A stretch of 64,000 nucleotides of DNA from Bacteriovoracales bacterium (GCA_030149295.1 JASBRV010000135.1:184941-248940), one strand, 5' to 3'. Positions 17,632-27,356 are shown, numbered from the stretch's first letter. Numbers and translations: made by a program. Notes: a model not told the origin generated them from the sequence alone.

Positions 17632-18418
17632 CTTTTTTCTTCTTTTTATAGTAGCCTTTTCTTTAAACGCGAACGACTTAAGCGAAGATCTTACAAAGAG
17701 TCTCAGTTCGTCACAAGTAAAGGCATTAAAGGAACGCTTAAAACTATTTGGTCTCGATAAAACACAGGGTGAACTAAACCTATCTGAGTCAGCTGAAGCT
17801 AAAGTTAATTTCTCAAGAGAAAATGTTGTTCAAAATTTACAAAATGAATTGAAAACAAGCTACTTAGAAAAAGCACAAAAACTATTGGGTGATTGTTCTA
17901 AAGGAAATTGTCTTAACACTTCTTCTTCTCAAGAGAGAATTTTTATTGATCAAGCAGGAAGTGAGCACTGCTATCCCTACACCAATTGTGAGTATTATCG
18001 TTGTATGGAAAGGCAATACCAGTGCATGGATGTCGGTACAGAATATTTTCAAAATCTTGCTTATCCTACCTGTAAGGCCTACAAGAAAAACTTAAGTAAG
18101 GGAAAATTTAGCGCTAAAGGAAGGGAATGGATTTATACGGTCATGGTTTGTCTTCAAAAAGGATTATTTGAAGAGTGTTCACTTCGAGGTAATTGTCCAA
18201 TAAGTGAAAATAATCAAAAAACCTGTGAACATATAACAGAATTCACCTTAAAATTTCATCCAGGCTGCTACATCAATAGTGGTGTCGGGGTATGTAAACT
18301 CCCCCTCAAAGATCAAATAAATATTTGGAAAACAGTAGGCCCCTTTCTGACAGATAGAGAGAGAATAGAGGCCTATAAAGTTGTTCGTTACTGCCTTTTT
18401 AAGACTCCGATTGAGTAG
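17615..18418 (+). CDS. Cys-rich secreted protein of unknown function
   Basis: 267 residues. Of several in-frame ATGs, 17615 has GAGG 6 bases upstream and overlaps the previous gene by 17 bases. A signal peptide ([19 protein letters not shown]) is followed by a helical region and then a Cys-dense domain (from about residue 90) with CYPYTNCEYYRCMERQYQC and CSLRGNCP. More than a dozen cysteines imply multiple disulfides in the periplasm or outside. I do not know the family. Overlap with the AspA-like gene makes it the last member of the RimK operon. Confidence 0.7.
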   Translation: MMKMLNFFLLFIVAFSLNANDLSEDLTKSLSSSQVKALKERLKLFGLDKTQGELNLSESAEAKVNFSRENVVQNLQNELKTSYLEKAQKLLGDCSKGNCLNTSSSQERIFIDQAGSEHCYPYTNCEYYRCMERQYQCMDVGTEYFQNLAYPTCKAYKKNLSKGKFSAKGREWIYTVMVCLQKGLFEECSLRGNCPISENNQKTCEHITEFTLKFHPGCYINSGVGVCKLPLKDQINIWKTVGPFLTDRERIEAYKVVRYCLFKTPIE

Positions 18419-18438
18419 GTTGGTCTTATCGACCAACC
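18418..18438. terminator. Hairpin between convergent genes
   Basis: GGTTGGTC, loop TTATC and GACCAACC form a perfect 8-bp stem. It spans the stop codons of the Cys-rich gene (plus) and the metalloprotease gene (minus). No clear T-run follows on either side, so it may act as a weak bidirectional terminator or an mRNA 3'-end stabiliser. Confidence 0.45.
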
Positions 18439-21400
18439 ACTTTGGAGTATTCAGGTAATCTTCTTAGTTGATTGATATATTCATCAACTGTCTTTTGCTC
18501 TAAAACCCCACTCACAAAGTTACCAAGTATGGCCAGGTTGACTTCGAAGAGAGCTTTTTCAATTTCTGTGGCACCCTCATAGGGAGTCTCTTGTTGGGAC
18601 TTTATTCTTTCAAGAAGGCTTTCCATATATTCGGCATCGTTCTTGTAAAACTCAACCATTGCATCTGGAAGGCCCTCAATCTCCCCAAAAGACTCTCTTA
18701 GGCGCCGCTCGTCAAGATCTGCTCCCTGGTTCTTAAGAGAGATAAGTTGTCTCAAAACATCCAATGGAAGATTTTCCCAAATAAAGCGATCGCTTCCTGT
18801 CACATCAATAGGAGCTTGGGGTTTTGTTACTCGATGTTCAAAAACTTTATATGCTAAAACTGGATCGACATCTTTTAAAAGGTCATTCCACATATTGATG
18901 GAGTCAATCAACTCATAGGCAACATCAGTCCATTTGTTAGCGATATAAGTTTTTCGACTAAACTCATCGTAGTAATAAATATTATTAGGGGCAATATCCG
19001 ATGGTGAGACAAAGCCTTCTTCTTTAATGACCGCCAAGGCATTTGTGTTGAGAAAAGCTTTACCTTCAAAGTCAACGCCATAATCGATTTTTCTTTCGAT
19101 TTGGGATAACACAGCACCAATAATATTTCCTTTACCACCGTCAATAGGCAGACCAAAGTCCTTCCTCATAAAGGCAAAAGTGTCTTCAATGGTGTTAATG
19201 GTATCCTTTTTGGAAATAACGTAAGGCACTCTGGCTTTTCTCCCATCTTTAAGAGTCGAGATATGCAGCATGGAGTCTTCTAATGGACTACCAACCAGGT
19301 ATTGCTTATAAACCATATCTAACTCTTGTTGAATCTGGGGAATGTCGACTAGGGCATAATGGGTATCATCGGTATTAGCCTTGTCCCAAGATCTTTGAAA
19401 GAGGGCTCTTGCTGCTAAAACCTTATCTGGCCACGTTCCAAGAACATATCTGTCAGTAACATAACGAAATTCTGGATCGCTATCTTTAAAGCCATTGAGG
19501 AAACGCCCCACCTCTGAGACTGCAATCATCGGTTTCGGCTCTCGGTTCTCATTTGTTGGTCTTGGGTTAGCGAGTAATTCTTCAACCTTGGGGTGAAAAC
19601 AACTTCTTGGTACTTCATCAAATTGAGCCCTATTATTGGTATAAATATCATAGAGCTTTCTATACTCAACAATGACATTAGGTTTCTCTGGATTTGCAAG
19701 ACCACAAATATGATCAGGTTCAGAGAGGATTGCTAAGAACATCTTACCAGCTAAACTAACAGCATTGATACGATCCCTAATCGCTTCACACGCAGATCCT
19801 GGTGTTACATAATCAGGATGACAGCCTGTTTTCATAAGATCTTCGCCGAATAGCCCGACAAAGAATTCATAGTCTTCAATGATGTCACGAACGCGAGAGA
19901 ACTCTCTCTTTCTTGCGTTGATATAGCTCGGTAAATTATAAGCACTATACTTATGTCGACCATCTCTGAAATTTCTGTACTTATATCCATCTTCGTACTT
20001 ATACCAAAGGTGAGTTACGATTTCCGTAAATGTCGTTCCTTCATCAAATCGATTACAAATTGTGGAAAGACCTGCATTTTCATCAGTACAGAAAAGGTAA
20101 TTCTTTAATCTCCAATTTTCAGGAAGCTCTTTTTCAATATCCGAAAGAGTGGTCTTAATAGGTTTAATCTGGATGATTTCCCTCATATCGCCATGCTGAT
20201 CTTTCATATTGGCCACCACTTCAACTTCTCGGGCATAACCATAGCGTAGGGCAGCTAAATCATACTTTCCAAAGGCCTTAAGTTGATTAAAGTCGCTAAA
20301 TGAATAATCCATTATAGATGAGTAGGCCGGGGCTGCGTTCATACCTAGCGCAACAGCTTCATCGTCAAAGTAGAAATTATCCTTATCAAATGAACCCATG
20401 AAGTTGTGACGAAGACCTAAGTTATGACCTAGCTCATGAACAAGAGTCGCTTTATAGGAACTTTTAACGATGATTCTTTCTGCTGCACTTTTTTGTGCCT
20501 GACTTAGTTCAGTCCATCTTTTTAATGTGCCTTTTTCCGTTTGAATATTTGGTATGGCCAAAAGCTCCGGGTAAATGACTTTAGAGGTACCACCAATTGG
20601 GAAAAATTCGGTGGCGAGTGCATTATTTTCCGCATAACGGTCAAGTCGTGCCTGTTCTTTGAGTTCCATTTCAAGCGAAGGAGTAAGTTTACCTGATGCT
20701 TTTAACTCAATAAGCTTTTCAGCTGCTCGCTTTTTATTTCCAGTATTTACTCTCTCTAACATGAGTTGATTAAGTTCTTCTTTACTGATTTCTAAGTTAT
20801 GACCCTTTGATTCATAGGCCATCCTTTGGATAATTTGATCTTTTAAAATAGTGTCCATAGGCACTTCACGAAGGACTTTCTTAGGAAGATTAGGACCCGA
20901 CTTTTCTTCTCCTTGCTCCTCATTTTCGCCTTGGTTGTCACTTAGATCGACGTTAGAGGTTGGATTATTTCCTTGATTTTGACGAGCTCGAAGTGCATTG
21001 CTCAACGCTTGAATTCTTGCTTGGCTGAGACCTGGAAAATGGCGGATTGCCATTCCTCTAGGAAGATCCTTAAAGACCTCTGGAGAAATTAAGATCTCGT
21101 CGTTCTTTATAAAAGGGCTTGGATTGTGCTTTTCATATTCATCTTCTGAGAGATCGACCGCACTTTCATAGACATAGCGAGTGGTTCCTTTTAGAACCCC
21201 GAGATACATATTGGTATGGGCCTTAACGATCTCGCCCGTATAGGGATTTGAAACAGAGGGAGCATAACCAAGAAGACCATTAGCTAATGGGTCTTCTATT
21301 AATACAAGACTGTTATAACGAAGGTCCCCTGGACTTACGGCAGTTTTTGGGTCTGGCTGCTCTATGAGTTTAATCTTAAAAGGGACATTAGCGGCTCCCA

Positions 21401-22394
21401 TCTCTCTATTCATCAAAAAAACGGCTTCTTGAGTGGCCTCAAGAATGTAGGCATTTTCTTTTTTAGAATATTCTGGACTTAAGTAATAGACTAGCTCGTT
21501 ATTCTTTCTTTTAGGATTCCAGCGCTCCATAAGAGAGACTTTATCTTTTCTTCTTCTGTCTAATTCATCATTAAGGACATATTCTTCTCTCTTAAAGAAA
21601 CCAAAATGAGAGTGTTCTTCATCAGGATATACAATGGTCTCATAATCTTTAGAAGCCAGGCTATCAAGACGAACGATAGAAAAGAATTTTCTGACACGAA
21701 AACCATTGGTCTCCAATTCTTCATCAATAAGACTTCTTATGAAACAAGCAATATTTGTGCTATTAACCTTATAGGAGGTTTCTAGCTCGATATTAATAAC
21801 CCCTGCTTTCATTTCATAATCAATCAGCTTATTACTCTCTTCTTTGAGACAGCTCCCTTTAGAGAGTGTGTAAATATTGAGCTCATTAATTTCTTGAACT
21901 TCTATTTTTTCAAATTCGGGTAGAAAAGACTGCTTTTGATACCATTCTTTTTCTGTGTCCTCTTCTTCGACATTGGTACAGTCTCCATAAGCATCTTCAC
22001 GACATTTAAAGTCTTTATAATCACCTGGAATAGTGAGAACCGGATATTCATTCATCGAATTTTCTTGAAAACGATTATCCTTTTCAATTTGCAGGACTTC
22101 CAGTCCCTTTTTAGACCATGCCAAGCGAACGACTTTTTCTTGCCCTTGATAAAAGGGATCGGCATCTTTTACATTCATGGGAGTTCCTAGCGTCATAGGA
22201 ACATAGAGGTATTCAATTGGCCGTGTTACGGTGGTGCCATCTTCTAAGGTAACAGTTTCCTCAGTAACAATGTCATTTCTGGTAAGAAGCTCTGCTTCTT
22301 TATACTCGACATCATAGGGTTTCTCTTTGGCACAGCTAAAAAAGATGAGTGCCAAGAGGATCAGAGGTGAGGTGAATGTTGTTCCTTTTCTCAT
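18426..22394 (-). CDS. Large zinc metalloprotease lipoprotein (Met-zincin-like, HELGHxxGLRHNF)
   Basis: 1322 residues. An ATG at 22409 is also in frame, but 22394 has AAAAGG 6 bases upstream. A hydrophobic leader ending FFSC (an imperfect lipobox) suggests export and lipid anchoring. The catalytic zinc motif VHELGHNLGLRHNFMGS lies near residue 653 and is followed by SSIMDYSFSD with a methionine turn. These features fit the DUF4953/DUF5117-type Met-zincin metallopeptidases. A Gln/Asn-rich low-complexity stretch lies near residue 480. Large size and location after a probable outer-membrane protein suggest a surface or periplasmic protease; substrates are unknown. Confidence 0.82.
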   Translation of the reverse strand: MRKGTTFTSPLILLALIFFSCAKEKPYDVEYKEAELLTRNDIVTEETVTLEDGTTVTRPIEYLYVPMTLGTPMNVKDADPFYQGQEKVVRLAWSKKGLEVLQIEKDNRFQENSMNEYPVLTIPGDYKDFKCREDAYGDCTNVEEEDTEKEWYQKQSFLPEFEKIEVQEINELNIYTLSKGSCLKEESNKLIDYEMKAGVINIELETSYKVNSTNIACFIRSLIDEELETNGFRVRKFFSIVRLDSLASKDYETIVYPDEEHSHFGFFKREEYVLNDELDRRRKDKVSLMERWNPKRKNNELVYYLSPEYSKKENAYILEATQEAVFLMNREMGAANVPFKIKLIEQPDPKTAVSPGDLRYNSLVLIEDPLANGLLGYAPSVSNPYTGEIVKAHTNMYLGVLKGTTRYVYESAVDLSEDEYEKHNPSPFIKNDEILISPEVFKDLPRGMAIRHFPGLSQARIQALSNALRARQNQGNNPTSNVDLSDNQGENEEQGEEKSGPNLPKKVLREVPMDTILKDQIIQRMAYESKGHNLEISKEELNQLMLERVNTGNKKRAAEKLIELKASGKLTPSLEMELKEQARLDRYAENNALATEFFPIGGTSKVIYPELLAIPNIQTEKGTLKRWTELSQAQKSAAERIIVKSSYKATLVHELGHNLGLRHNFMGSFDKDNFYFDDEAVALGMNAAPAYSSIMDYSFSDFNQLKAFGKYDLAALRYGYAREVEVVANMKDQHGDMREIIQIKPIKTTLSDIEKELPENWRLKNYLFCTDENAGLSTICNRFDEGTTFTEIVTHLWYKYEDGYKYRNFRDGRHKYSAYNLPSYINARKREFSRVRDIIEDYEFFVGLFGEDLMKTGCHPDYVTPGSACEAIRDRINAVSLAGKMFLAILSEPDHICGLANPEKPNVIVEYRKLYDIYTNNRAQFDEVPRSCFHPKVEELLANPRPTNENREPKPMIAVSEVGRFLNGFKDSDPEFRYVTDRYVLGTWPDKVLAARALFQRSWDKANTDDTHYALVDIPQIQQELDMVYKQYLVGSPLEDSMLHISTLKDGRKARVPYVISKKDTINTIEDTFAFMRKDFGLPIDGGKGNIIGAVLSQIERKIDYGVDFEGKAFLNTNALAVIKEEGFVSPSDIAPNNIYYYDEFSRKTYIANKWTDVAYELIDSINMWNDLLKDVDPVLAYKVFEHRVTKPQAPIDVTGSDRFIWENLPLDVLRQLISLKNQGADLDERRLRESFGEIEGLPDAMVEFYKNDAEYMESLLERIKSQQETPYEGATEIEKALFEVNLAILGNFVSGVLEQKTVDEYINQLRRLPEYSKVVGR

Positions 22395-22414
22395 GAGATA
22401 CCTTTTCATATCTA

Positions 22415-23233
22415 TTAATAGTTTAACGTTATGCTTGCAAAATAACTTGATTTGTCTTCATCAAATAAACTTAGATCGATATTATTTTGATCATAGCCAA
22501 ATGTTCTTCCACCTAGTTCATGACCGATGGAGAAAATAAAGTTACGACTGTAGTTATAACTAATACTTTGACCGAGGAAAGTGAGAGACTCTTGCGAAGC
22601 TCCCTGATAATCCCAGCCTTGGATGTGAGTCATGTTTAAATTTAATTCCCATTGTGACGAGGGAAAGTAAGAGAGGGCACCGTAGAAGAGTCCGTTAAGA
22701 GAAGTATTTTGGGCGCCACTACGGTTAATTTCAAATTCATGAATATTCTTGGTCAATCTTGTGATCGTGATCACCTGAAATTGGGGATCGGGAAGCGTAA
22801 TAATATTAAGAAGGCCTGCAGAAAAGGCACCACGGTGGCTTTCTTCAAAGCGCCTTTCATCATTGACTGCTGGATGAAGTCTTCCTTGAAAGATAGACGT
22901 TACACTCTCATTGGAAAGAGTATCGACGACATTGGAGGCTTCCACAAAAGCCGTTGTGAATCGATCTTGTTGAGAACCATTGAGGTCCTTATTGCCTGAG
23001 CCAAGGACACGAAAATTAAACCATGGAAGCTTGTAGCGGAGCATTCCCGTCATTGTGTGATTAAGGCTACCTCTTGGATCAGAGGGAGTGAGATTCGATA
23101 CAGAAGTCGTGTTTATAAGGGTCCCACCCCAAAGGCGCTTTTGTTTCTTTCCTAGTTCTGCTTGTAATTGGGCAGCACTTTGAGCAAAGCTCAAAGTTGG
23201 GAACAATAATAGTAAAAGCAAAAGCGTTTTCAT
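22415..23233 (-). CDS. Probable outer-membrane or secreted beta-rich protein
   Basis: 272 residues from 23233, where CAGGAG lies upstream and a strong signal peptide begins (MKTLLLLLLLFPTLSFA, cleavage before QSAAQ). The longer frame to 23389 adds 52 residues before the signal and is rejected. The mature protein has alternating beta strands with aromatic ends and finishes in YFASITLNY, suggesting a barrel. The metalloprotease gene follows 20 bases after its stop, so the two are probably co-transcribed and may act together at the envelope. No family is recognised. Confidence 0.65.
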   Translation of the reverse strand: MKTLLLLLLLFPTLSFAQSAAQLQAELGKKQKRLWGGTLINTTSVSNLTPSDPRGSLNHTMTGMLRYKLPWFNFRVLGSGNKDLNGSQQDRFTTAFVEASNVVDTLSNESVTSIFQGRLHPAVNDERRFEESHRGAFSAGLLNIITLPDPQFQVITITRLTKNIHEFEINRSGAQNTSLNGLFYGALSYFPSSQWELNLNMTHIQGWDYQGASQESLTFLGQSISYNYSRNFIFSIGHELGGRTFGYDQNNIDLSLFDEDKSSYFASITLNY

Positions 23234-23409
23234 TTTTGTTTTTTCTCCTGAAAAATGACCAATAAGACCGATATTTGTATAAAAAATAGACAAATTTTCT
23301 GTCTTATAAGGGCTTTTCCTCGCTCTAAATAGGCGATATTTCAATAAATCATTCTTCTTCACCAATATAATGAGCAAGATTGAGGCCAAAGTTGCGATAG
23401 AATAGGCAT

Positions 23410-23973
23410 ATGGGCTTAGCTAATCTCGTTTCTCTCTCTCGAATACCTCTTTCTTTAGGGGGCTCATATGCTGTTACGATAGGGGCTTATGGTGCCTCCT
23501 TGGTTTTATTTGTTTTGGTGATGATAAGTGATCTACTTGATGGCCTGATTGCGAAGAGAATGGGGCCGACTTTATTGGGAGCAAAGATCGATTTTGGGAG
23601 TGATCTCTTTAGCGAATTGGTTTTTTTTCTCAGCCTTCTTTTAGTAGAGGCCATACCTCTTTATGTCGCGACAGCGGTATTTTTAAGAATTACTCTTCAA
23701 GTGATTTTCATTAGTAGGTCAAATCCTTTGATTACGAATGGGAGTTTGACTCTTAAAGTCCAAAAGAGAAAAAGAGTGAGCACGGTTTTGACTTGGTCCA
23801 CACTTTTCTTTGTGCTTTTGTCGTTGGTGGTAAAAGAGGGGGCTCGACCTCTGTATGATGGCCTGACCTTGGTAGCTTTTCCTTATATTTATTTCCCTCT
23901 TTGTTTTTCTATGGAGCTACTTAGTATTTCATTACTTTTCCAAGAGCTTATGGGGAAACCTGTGAATAAATAG
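23410..23973 (+). CDS. CDP-alcohol phosphatidyltransferase-like membrane protein
   Basis: 187 residues with four to five hydrophobic segments. The catalytic motif of the family, D-x2-D-G-x2-A-R-x8-G-x3-D-x3-D, is recognisable as SDLLDGLIAKRMG...GAKIDFGSDLFSE (residues about 43-75). It differs slightly, with Lys after Ala and a one-residue shorter spacer. Family members swap CMP from CDP-diacylglycerol for an alcohol head group, such as glycerol phosphate or inositol. The head group here cannot be told. The Shine-Dalgarno is weak. It is divergent from the outer-membrane/metalloprotease pair. Confidence 0.75.
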   Translation: MGLANLVSLSRIPLSLGGSYAVTIGAYGASLVLFVLVMISDLLDGLIAKRMGPTLLGAKIDFGSDLFSELVFFLSLLLVEAIPLYVATAVFLRITLQVIFISRSNPLITNGSLTLKVQKRKRVSTVLTWSTLFFVLLSLVVKEGARPLYDGLTLVAFPYIYFPLCFSMELLSISLLFQELMGKPVNK

Positions 23974-24048
23974 TGTTTATATGAAACAAATCACTTGTTT
24001 GGCTCCTCAAACTATGGTTTAATACATAAAACACAACCGGGGGGATCT

Positions 24049-24198
24049 ATGACTTATCAACTTGCATCAAAGCTTCTATGTGAGTTATTAAGCTTAGAAA
24101 GAGAATCACAGAGGCTTCTTCAAAAACAAGAGGGGAACTCAAAAGATGAAGAGGGTACTCTAAAGAGACTTATTAAAGAAAAGGTAAACGCCAGTTGA
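24049..24198 (+). CDS. Small helical protein upstream of a P-loop kinase gene
   Basis: 49 residues. The ATG at 24049 has GGGGGG 5 bases upstream; an earlier TTG at 23995 lacks a good site. The protein (MTYQLASKLLCELLSLERES...) is charged and helical, with no signal. Its stop overlaps the TTG start of the next gene (TTGA), indicating coupled translation. No family is recognised. Confidence 0.5.
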   Translation: MTYQLASKLLCELLSLERESQRLLQKQEGNSKDEEGTLKRLIKEKVNAS

Positions 24199-24692
24199 AG
24201 AAGGTTTTAGTTCTAGGACCGCCAGGGGCAGGAAAATCAAAATTAGCTAAGAAACTCTCTGAGAGTTTCAATCTTCCTCTCATTGTCTTGGATGAAATTT
24301 ATTGGAGGCCAAATTGGCAGCCTATGGACATTCTTTCTTTTCGAAAACGTTGCTTGGAGCTGGCTTCAAAAGAGAGGTGGGTAATGGATGGAAACTTCGG
24401 AGTCAGCTTTGATGAGCGTTTTTCTCATGCTGATACTGTCATATACCTTCAGCCTTCCGTCTGGCTCTGTATGCTTCGTCAGATTTTAAGAGCATTAAAG
24501 TTGCTTCCCGGTATTTCTCGACCTGCTGGTTGCAAAGAGCGATTCAACTCTCAGCTCTTTTGGTACACCTTAAAATTCGAAGATGCCCATGGCCGACTGA
24601 TAGAAAAAAAAATGCGGGAAGAGTTCCCGCATCTTAATTTTTTTAAGTCTAATTCATGTAAAAGAGTTGTTAAAGAACTCGTTGTTAGCTAA
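24195..24692 (+). CDS. P-loop kinase-like protein (FlaR/topology-modulation family)
   Basis: 165 residues, TTG start. Walker A is VLGPPGAGKSKLAKKL at residues 5-20. DEIYWRPNWQP and the WVMDGNFG segment are typical of the adenylate-kinase-like AAA_17/FlaR ('DNA topology modulation') group. These are small nucleotide kinase folds of mostly unknown substrate. It overlaps the small upstream gene, and its stop codon overlaps the convergent tldE stop by eight bases. Confidence 0.75.
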   Translation: MKKVLVLGPPGAGKSKLAKKLSESFNLPLIVLDEIYWRPNWQPMDILSFRKRCLELASKERWVMDGNFGVSFDERFSHADTVIYLQPSVWLCMLRQILRALKLLPGISRPAGCKERFNSQLFWYTLKFEDAHGRLIEKKMREEFPHLNFFKSNSCKRVVKELVVS

Positions 24693-25980
24693 CACTCACC
24701 CCATCTGTCGCGACGTAGGGAAGATGGCAAGTACCGTTTTCATAGACTTCAGAGCTCGTCGCATAGACTTTCTCAAAGAGATCAAAGACGTTTCCTGAGA
24801 TCATGGTTTCACTGAGGGCCTTATCAATTTTCCCATTTTTAATGAGGAAGCTATTTTTCGCTATTCCTGAAAAATCTCCATTTGAGTTGGGCTGTCCTCC
24901 TGAAAAGCGACCAATCAAAATGCCTTCATCAATACCATCAATCATCTTTTCGAGAGCGGTGTCTCCCTTGGGCATGAATAGGCGTGAGGCAAAATTGGAA
25001 ACTTCTTTTTCCTTGAGTTTGTTTTTTCCATAGAGATCGAGAAGGTAAGTTTTCAAAACGCCTTTTTCAAAAATGGTTTGGTTTTTGGTTTCTATACCAT
25101 CACCTGTGATGAAATTGGGGTTAGCAAACATGGGATCTTGTGGTCTTGATTCAAGATGAAGAAGCTCACTTCCAATTTTCTCTCCAATTTTATCTTGGAG
25201 GCGACTTGTTTTGGCTACAAGCTGACCTGTTCCAAGGTGAGCGAGAGCAAATTGCAGAAAGGTCGCCCAGCAGCTTGGCATGAAAATCGCCTTACCTGTA
25301 TGACTTTTTCCATATTTCTCGGCAGAAAGATGGGAAATAGTGTCTTTAAAGGTCTTTCCAAATTTCTCATCCGATAAAAGATCAAGATCAAAATCAACAA
25401 AGCACAAACCATCGTAATTCATTGAGGAAGACTTCTCTCCCACTTGGGCGTTAAAGAGAGTAGAAAAAGTGTAGTAGCCTTTTTGGATATCTGCCTCTAC
25501 ACCATTAGAATTGAGAAATTGGGTTTTCCCTTGCTGATAAGTCACGGTAACAGAGCGCAAACCAATTTCAGGGAATTTCTCTTTTGTGTCGGCAACGAAC
25601 TTCGTGATGAGATCTCTCATCGCATTTCGATCGGCACTTTCTGGTCCATAATGAAACTTCATCTTTTGAGGCCCATCCGCAATAGCGTAAGCATCATCAG
25701 CTTTCCCAGAGTTCGCCATGTCAATGGTCTTGGCGACAGATGCCTTAAGCTCCTCAGCACCTAATTGGTTTTGAGAGAAAGCTCCTTTCTTGCCATCTTT
25801 TAGGGCCGTGAGAGAGAGACTGGTTTCATCTGCAGATCTTAAAAGGGTGAACGAATCATTTTCGTATTGGAGCTCATCAAAGGTTGTGTAACTTGCTTGA
25901 ACAACAGCGTGTTCAGCTCCTTGATTTTTGAGTTCATTTAAAGATTCTCTTGCGATTGTACTGAGGTTCTTTTCAGACAT
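24685..25980 (-). CDS. pmbA: TldE/PmbA family protein (metalloprotease partner subunit)
   Basis: 431 residues. PmbA/TldE-type sequence is seen in the N-terminal VVQASYTTFDELQYEN, the central GKAIFMPSC..., and the C-terminal GIAKNSFLIKNGKIDKALSETMISGN. TldE lacks its own zinc site and pairs with TldD to form a heterodimeric peptidase, known to mature or degrade modified peptides such as microcin B17 in E. coli. The ATG overlaps the TldD stop (TAATG) and uses an AGGAGG inside the tldD end, so translation is coupled. No obvious modified-peptide precursor is encoded nearby. Confidence 0.92.
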   Translation of the reverse strand: MSEKNLSTIARESLNELKNQGAEHAVVQASYTTFDELQYENDSFTLLRSADETSLSLTALKDGKKGAFSQNQLGAEELKASVAKTIDMANSGKADDAYAIADGPQKMKFHYGPESADRNAMRDLITKFVADTKEKFPEIGLRSVTVTYQQGKTQFLNSNGVEADIQKGYYTFSTLFNAQVGEKSSSMNYDGLCFVDFDLDLLSDEKFGKTFKDTISHLSAEKYGKSHTGKAIFMPSCWATFLQFALAHLGTGQLVAKTSRLQDKIGEKIGSELLHLESRPQDPMFANPNFITGDGIETKNQTIFEKGVLKTYLLDLYGKNKLKEKEVSNFASRLFMPKGDTALEKMIDGIDEGILIGRFSGGQPNSNGDFSGIAKNSFLIKNGKIDKALSETMISGNVFDLFEKVYATSSEVYENGTCHLPYVATDGVSVS

Positions 25981-27356
25981 TATCTACCTCCTACGTGAAC
26001 TTTACATTTAAGGGATGGACCACCGTGACTGACAATCATTCTTTGCTTCTTGCCACAAAAACCAGTAGTTCCTACATGAAATTCATCACTGACCATGTCG
26101 ACCGTTTTAAGCATCTCAAAGGCAACTCCTGAAATGGTGGTGTCTTTAATAGCACGACCGAGTTTTCCCTTTTTGATTTCATAACCCATGGTCACACCAA
26201 ACATGAACTCACTGGTGAGATCAGCTTGTCCATTGGAGCGTTGAATAAAGTAGTAACCGTCATCGATAGCACTTATCATATCTTCAATTTTACTTTTTCC
26301 AGGGTGGATGATGGTGTTTCTCATGCGAATGAGAGGCTCATCAGAATAATCATAAGCTCTCGCATTGCCTGTCGGTTTATGGTCAAAATGCCTGGCGAGT
26401 TCACGATTATTCATAAAACCTTTAAAGACACCATCTTCAATAAGAGGTGCATCAATGGCTTCTGTCCCTTCATCGTCAATGTAAACGGGAACGGGAAGCT
26501 CTTTACCATTATAAGAATGGGCGTAATCAACCATTGTGACTAAGTCACTGGCGACTTTTTTCCCAATGTAATTTCCAGCAACACTTCCCGCTTTTACGAG
26601 ATCCGCTTCACTGGGGTGACCAATGGCTTCATGGGCGAGTACACCTGTAACTTCAGGTGAAATAATACAGTCTTTAATTCCTCCACTAGCATGGATGCCG
26701 TTTGCTTTATCTTTAACTTGCTTATACTGAGTTTCTAATGCCTCGAGAAAATCCTCGGGCTTGGTGAGGATATCTGCTGTTCTTCCAAAGTCTCCATGAA
26801 AGTCCATTAGAGTAGAGACTTCTCCTTCCTTCTCGTAAGAAAAAGAAGTGTAGAAAGAAGTCCTTGGTAGTATGTGATGAGCCGCAGATCCTAAGGAATT
26901 GACAATAGTTTTTTCAAGCTCATGAAAAGCGACTATGAGTTGAACAGATTTAAGATCAGAAAACTTCTTTTGAATAAGGTTGTTAAGCTCTGCTAAAAAC
27001 TCAACTTGTTCCTTAGTTGAGAGTTCGCCTTTTCCTTTATAAGGACGGTCATATTGAAAGGTTCCATTCGGAAGTTCTAAGCTCTTTTGTCCCTCTATTG
27101 TGGCCATAAAGTTGGCATTTTCTTCAGCTTTGGTGAGGAGATTTGTAGCGGCTTCTTGGTGACGAAGAGAAGTACTAGCGAAACCCCAGCCGCCATTATT
27201 GTAAACCCGACAAGAGAGTCCTGCTTCTGAAGTCTCTTGATTTTGTACTAAATCTCCATTGAGAAGAGCAAGTACATGGGCCCTATTTTGCTGGCTTCGA
27301 AGCTCACAATAGTGCTTCGATTTACGCAAAGTTTCCTTTAGGGAGGTCTTGTCCAT
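25980..27356 (-). CDS. tldD: Metalloprotease TldD
   Basis: 458 residues. This is the zinc-bearing subunit of the TldD/TldE peptidase. The HExxxH motif is present in GVLAHEAIGHPSEADLV (near residue 240). GFMNNRELARHF and a C-terminal FCGKKQRMIVSHGGPS are also typical. AAGGAGT precedes the ATG. The pair forms a two-gene operon, tldD first, and the tldD stop shares a base with the tldE start. It is divergent from the Asp/Pro-rich lipoprotein gene at 27483. Confidence 0.94.
   Translation of the reverse strand: MDKTSLKETLRKSKHYCELRSQQNRAHVLALLNGDLVQNQETSEAGLSCRVYNNGGWGFASTSLRHQEAATNLLTKAEENANFMATIEGQKSLELPNGTFQYDRPYKGKGELSTKEQVEFLAELNNLIQKKFSDLKSVQLIVAFHELEKTIVNSLGSAAHHILPRTSFYTSFSYEKEGEVSTLMDFHGDFGRTADILTKPEDFLEALETQYKQVKDKANGIHASGGIKDCIISPEVTGVLAHEAIGHPSEADLVKAGSVAGNYIGKKVASDLVTMVDYAHSYNGKELPVPVYIDDEGTEAIDAPLIEDGVFKGFMNNRELARHFDHKPTGNARAYDYSDEPLIRMRNTIIHPGKSKIEDMISAIDDGYYFIQRSNGQADLTSEFMFGVTMGYEIKKGKLGRAIKDTTISGVAFEMLKTVDMVSDEFHVGTTGFCGKKQRMIVSHGGPSLKCKVHVGGR

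Noticed and set aside
23234..23389. A 52-residue extension of the probable outer-membrane protein
   Set aside because: The extension precedes a strong signal peptide at 23233 that has its own Shine-Dalgarno.
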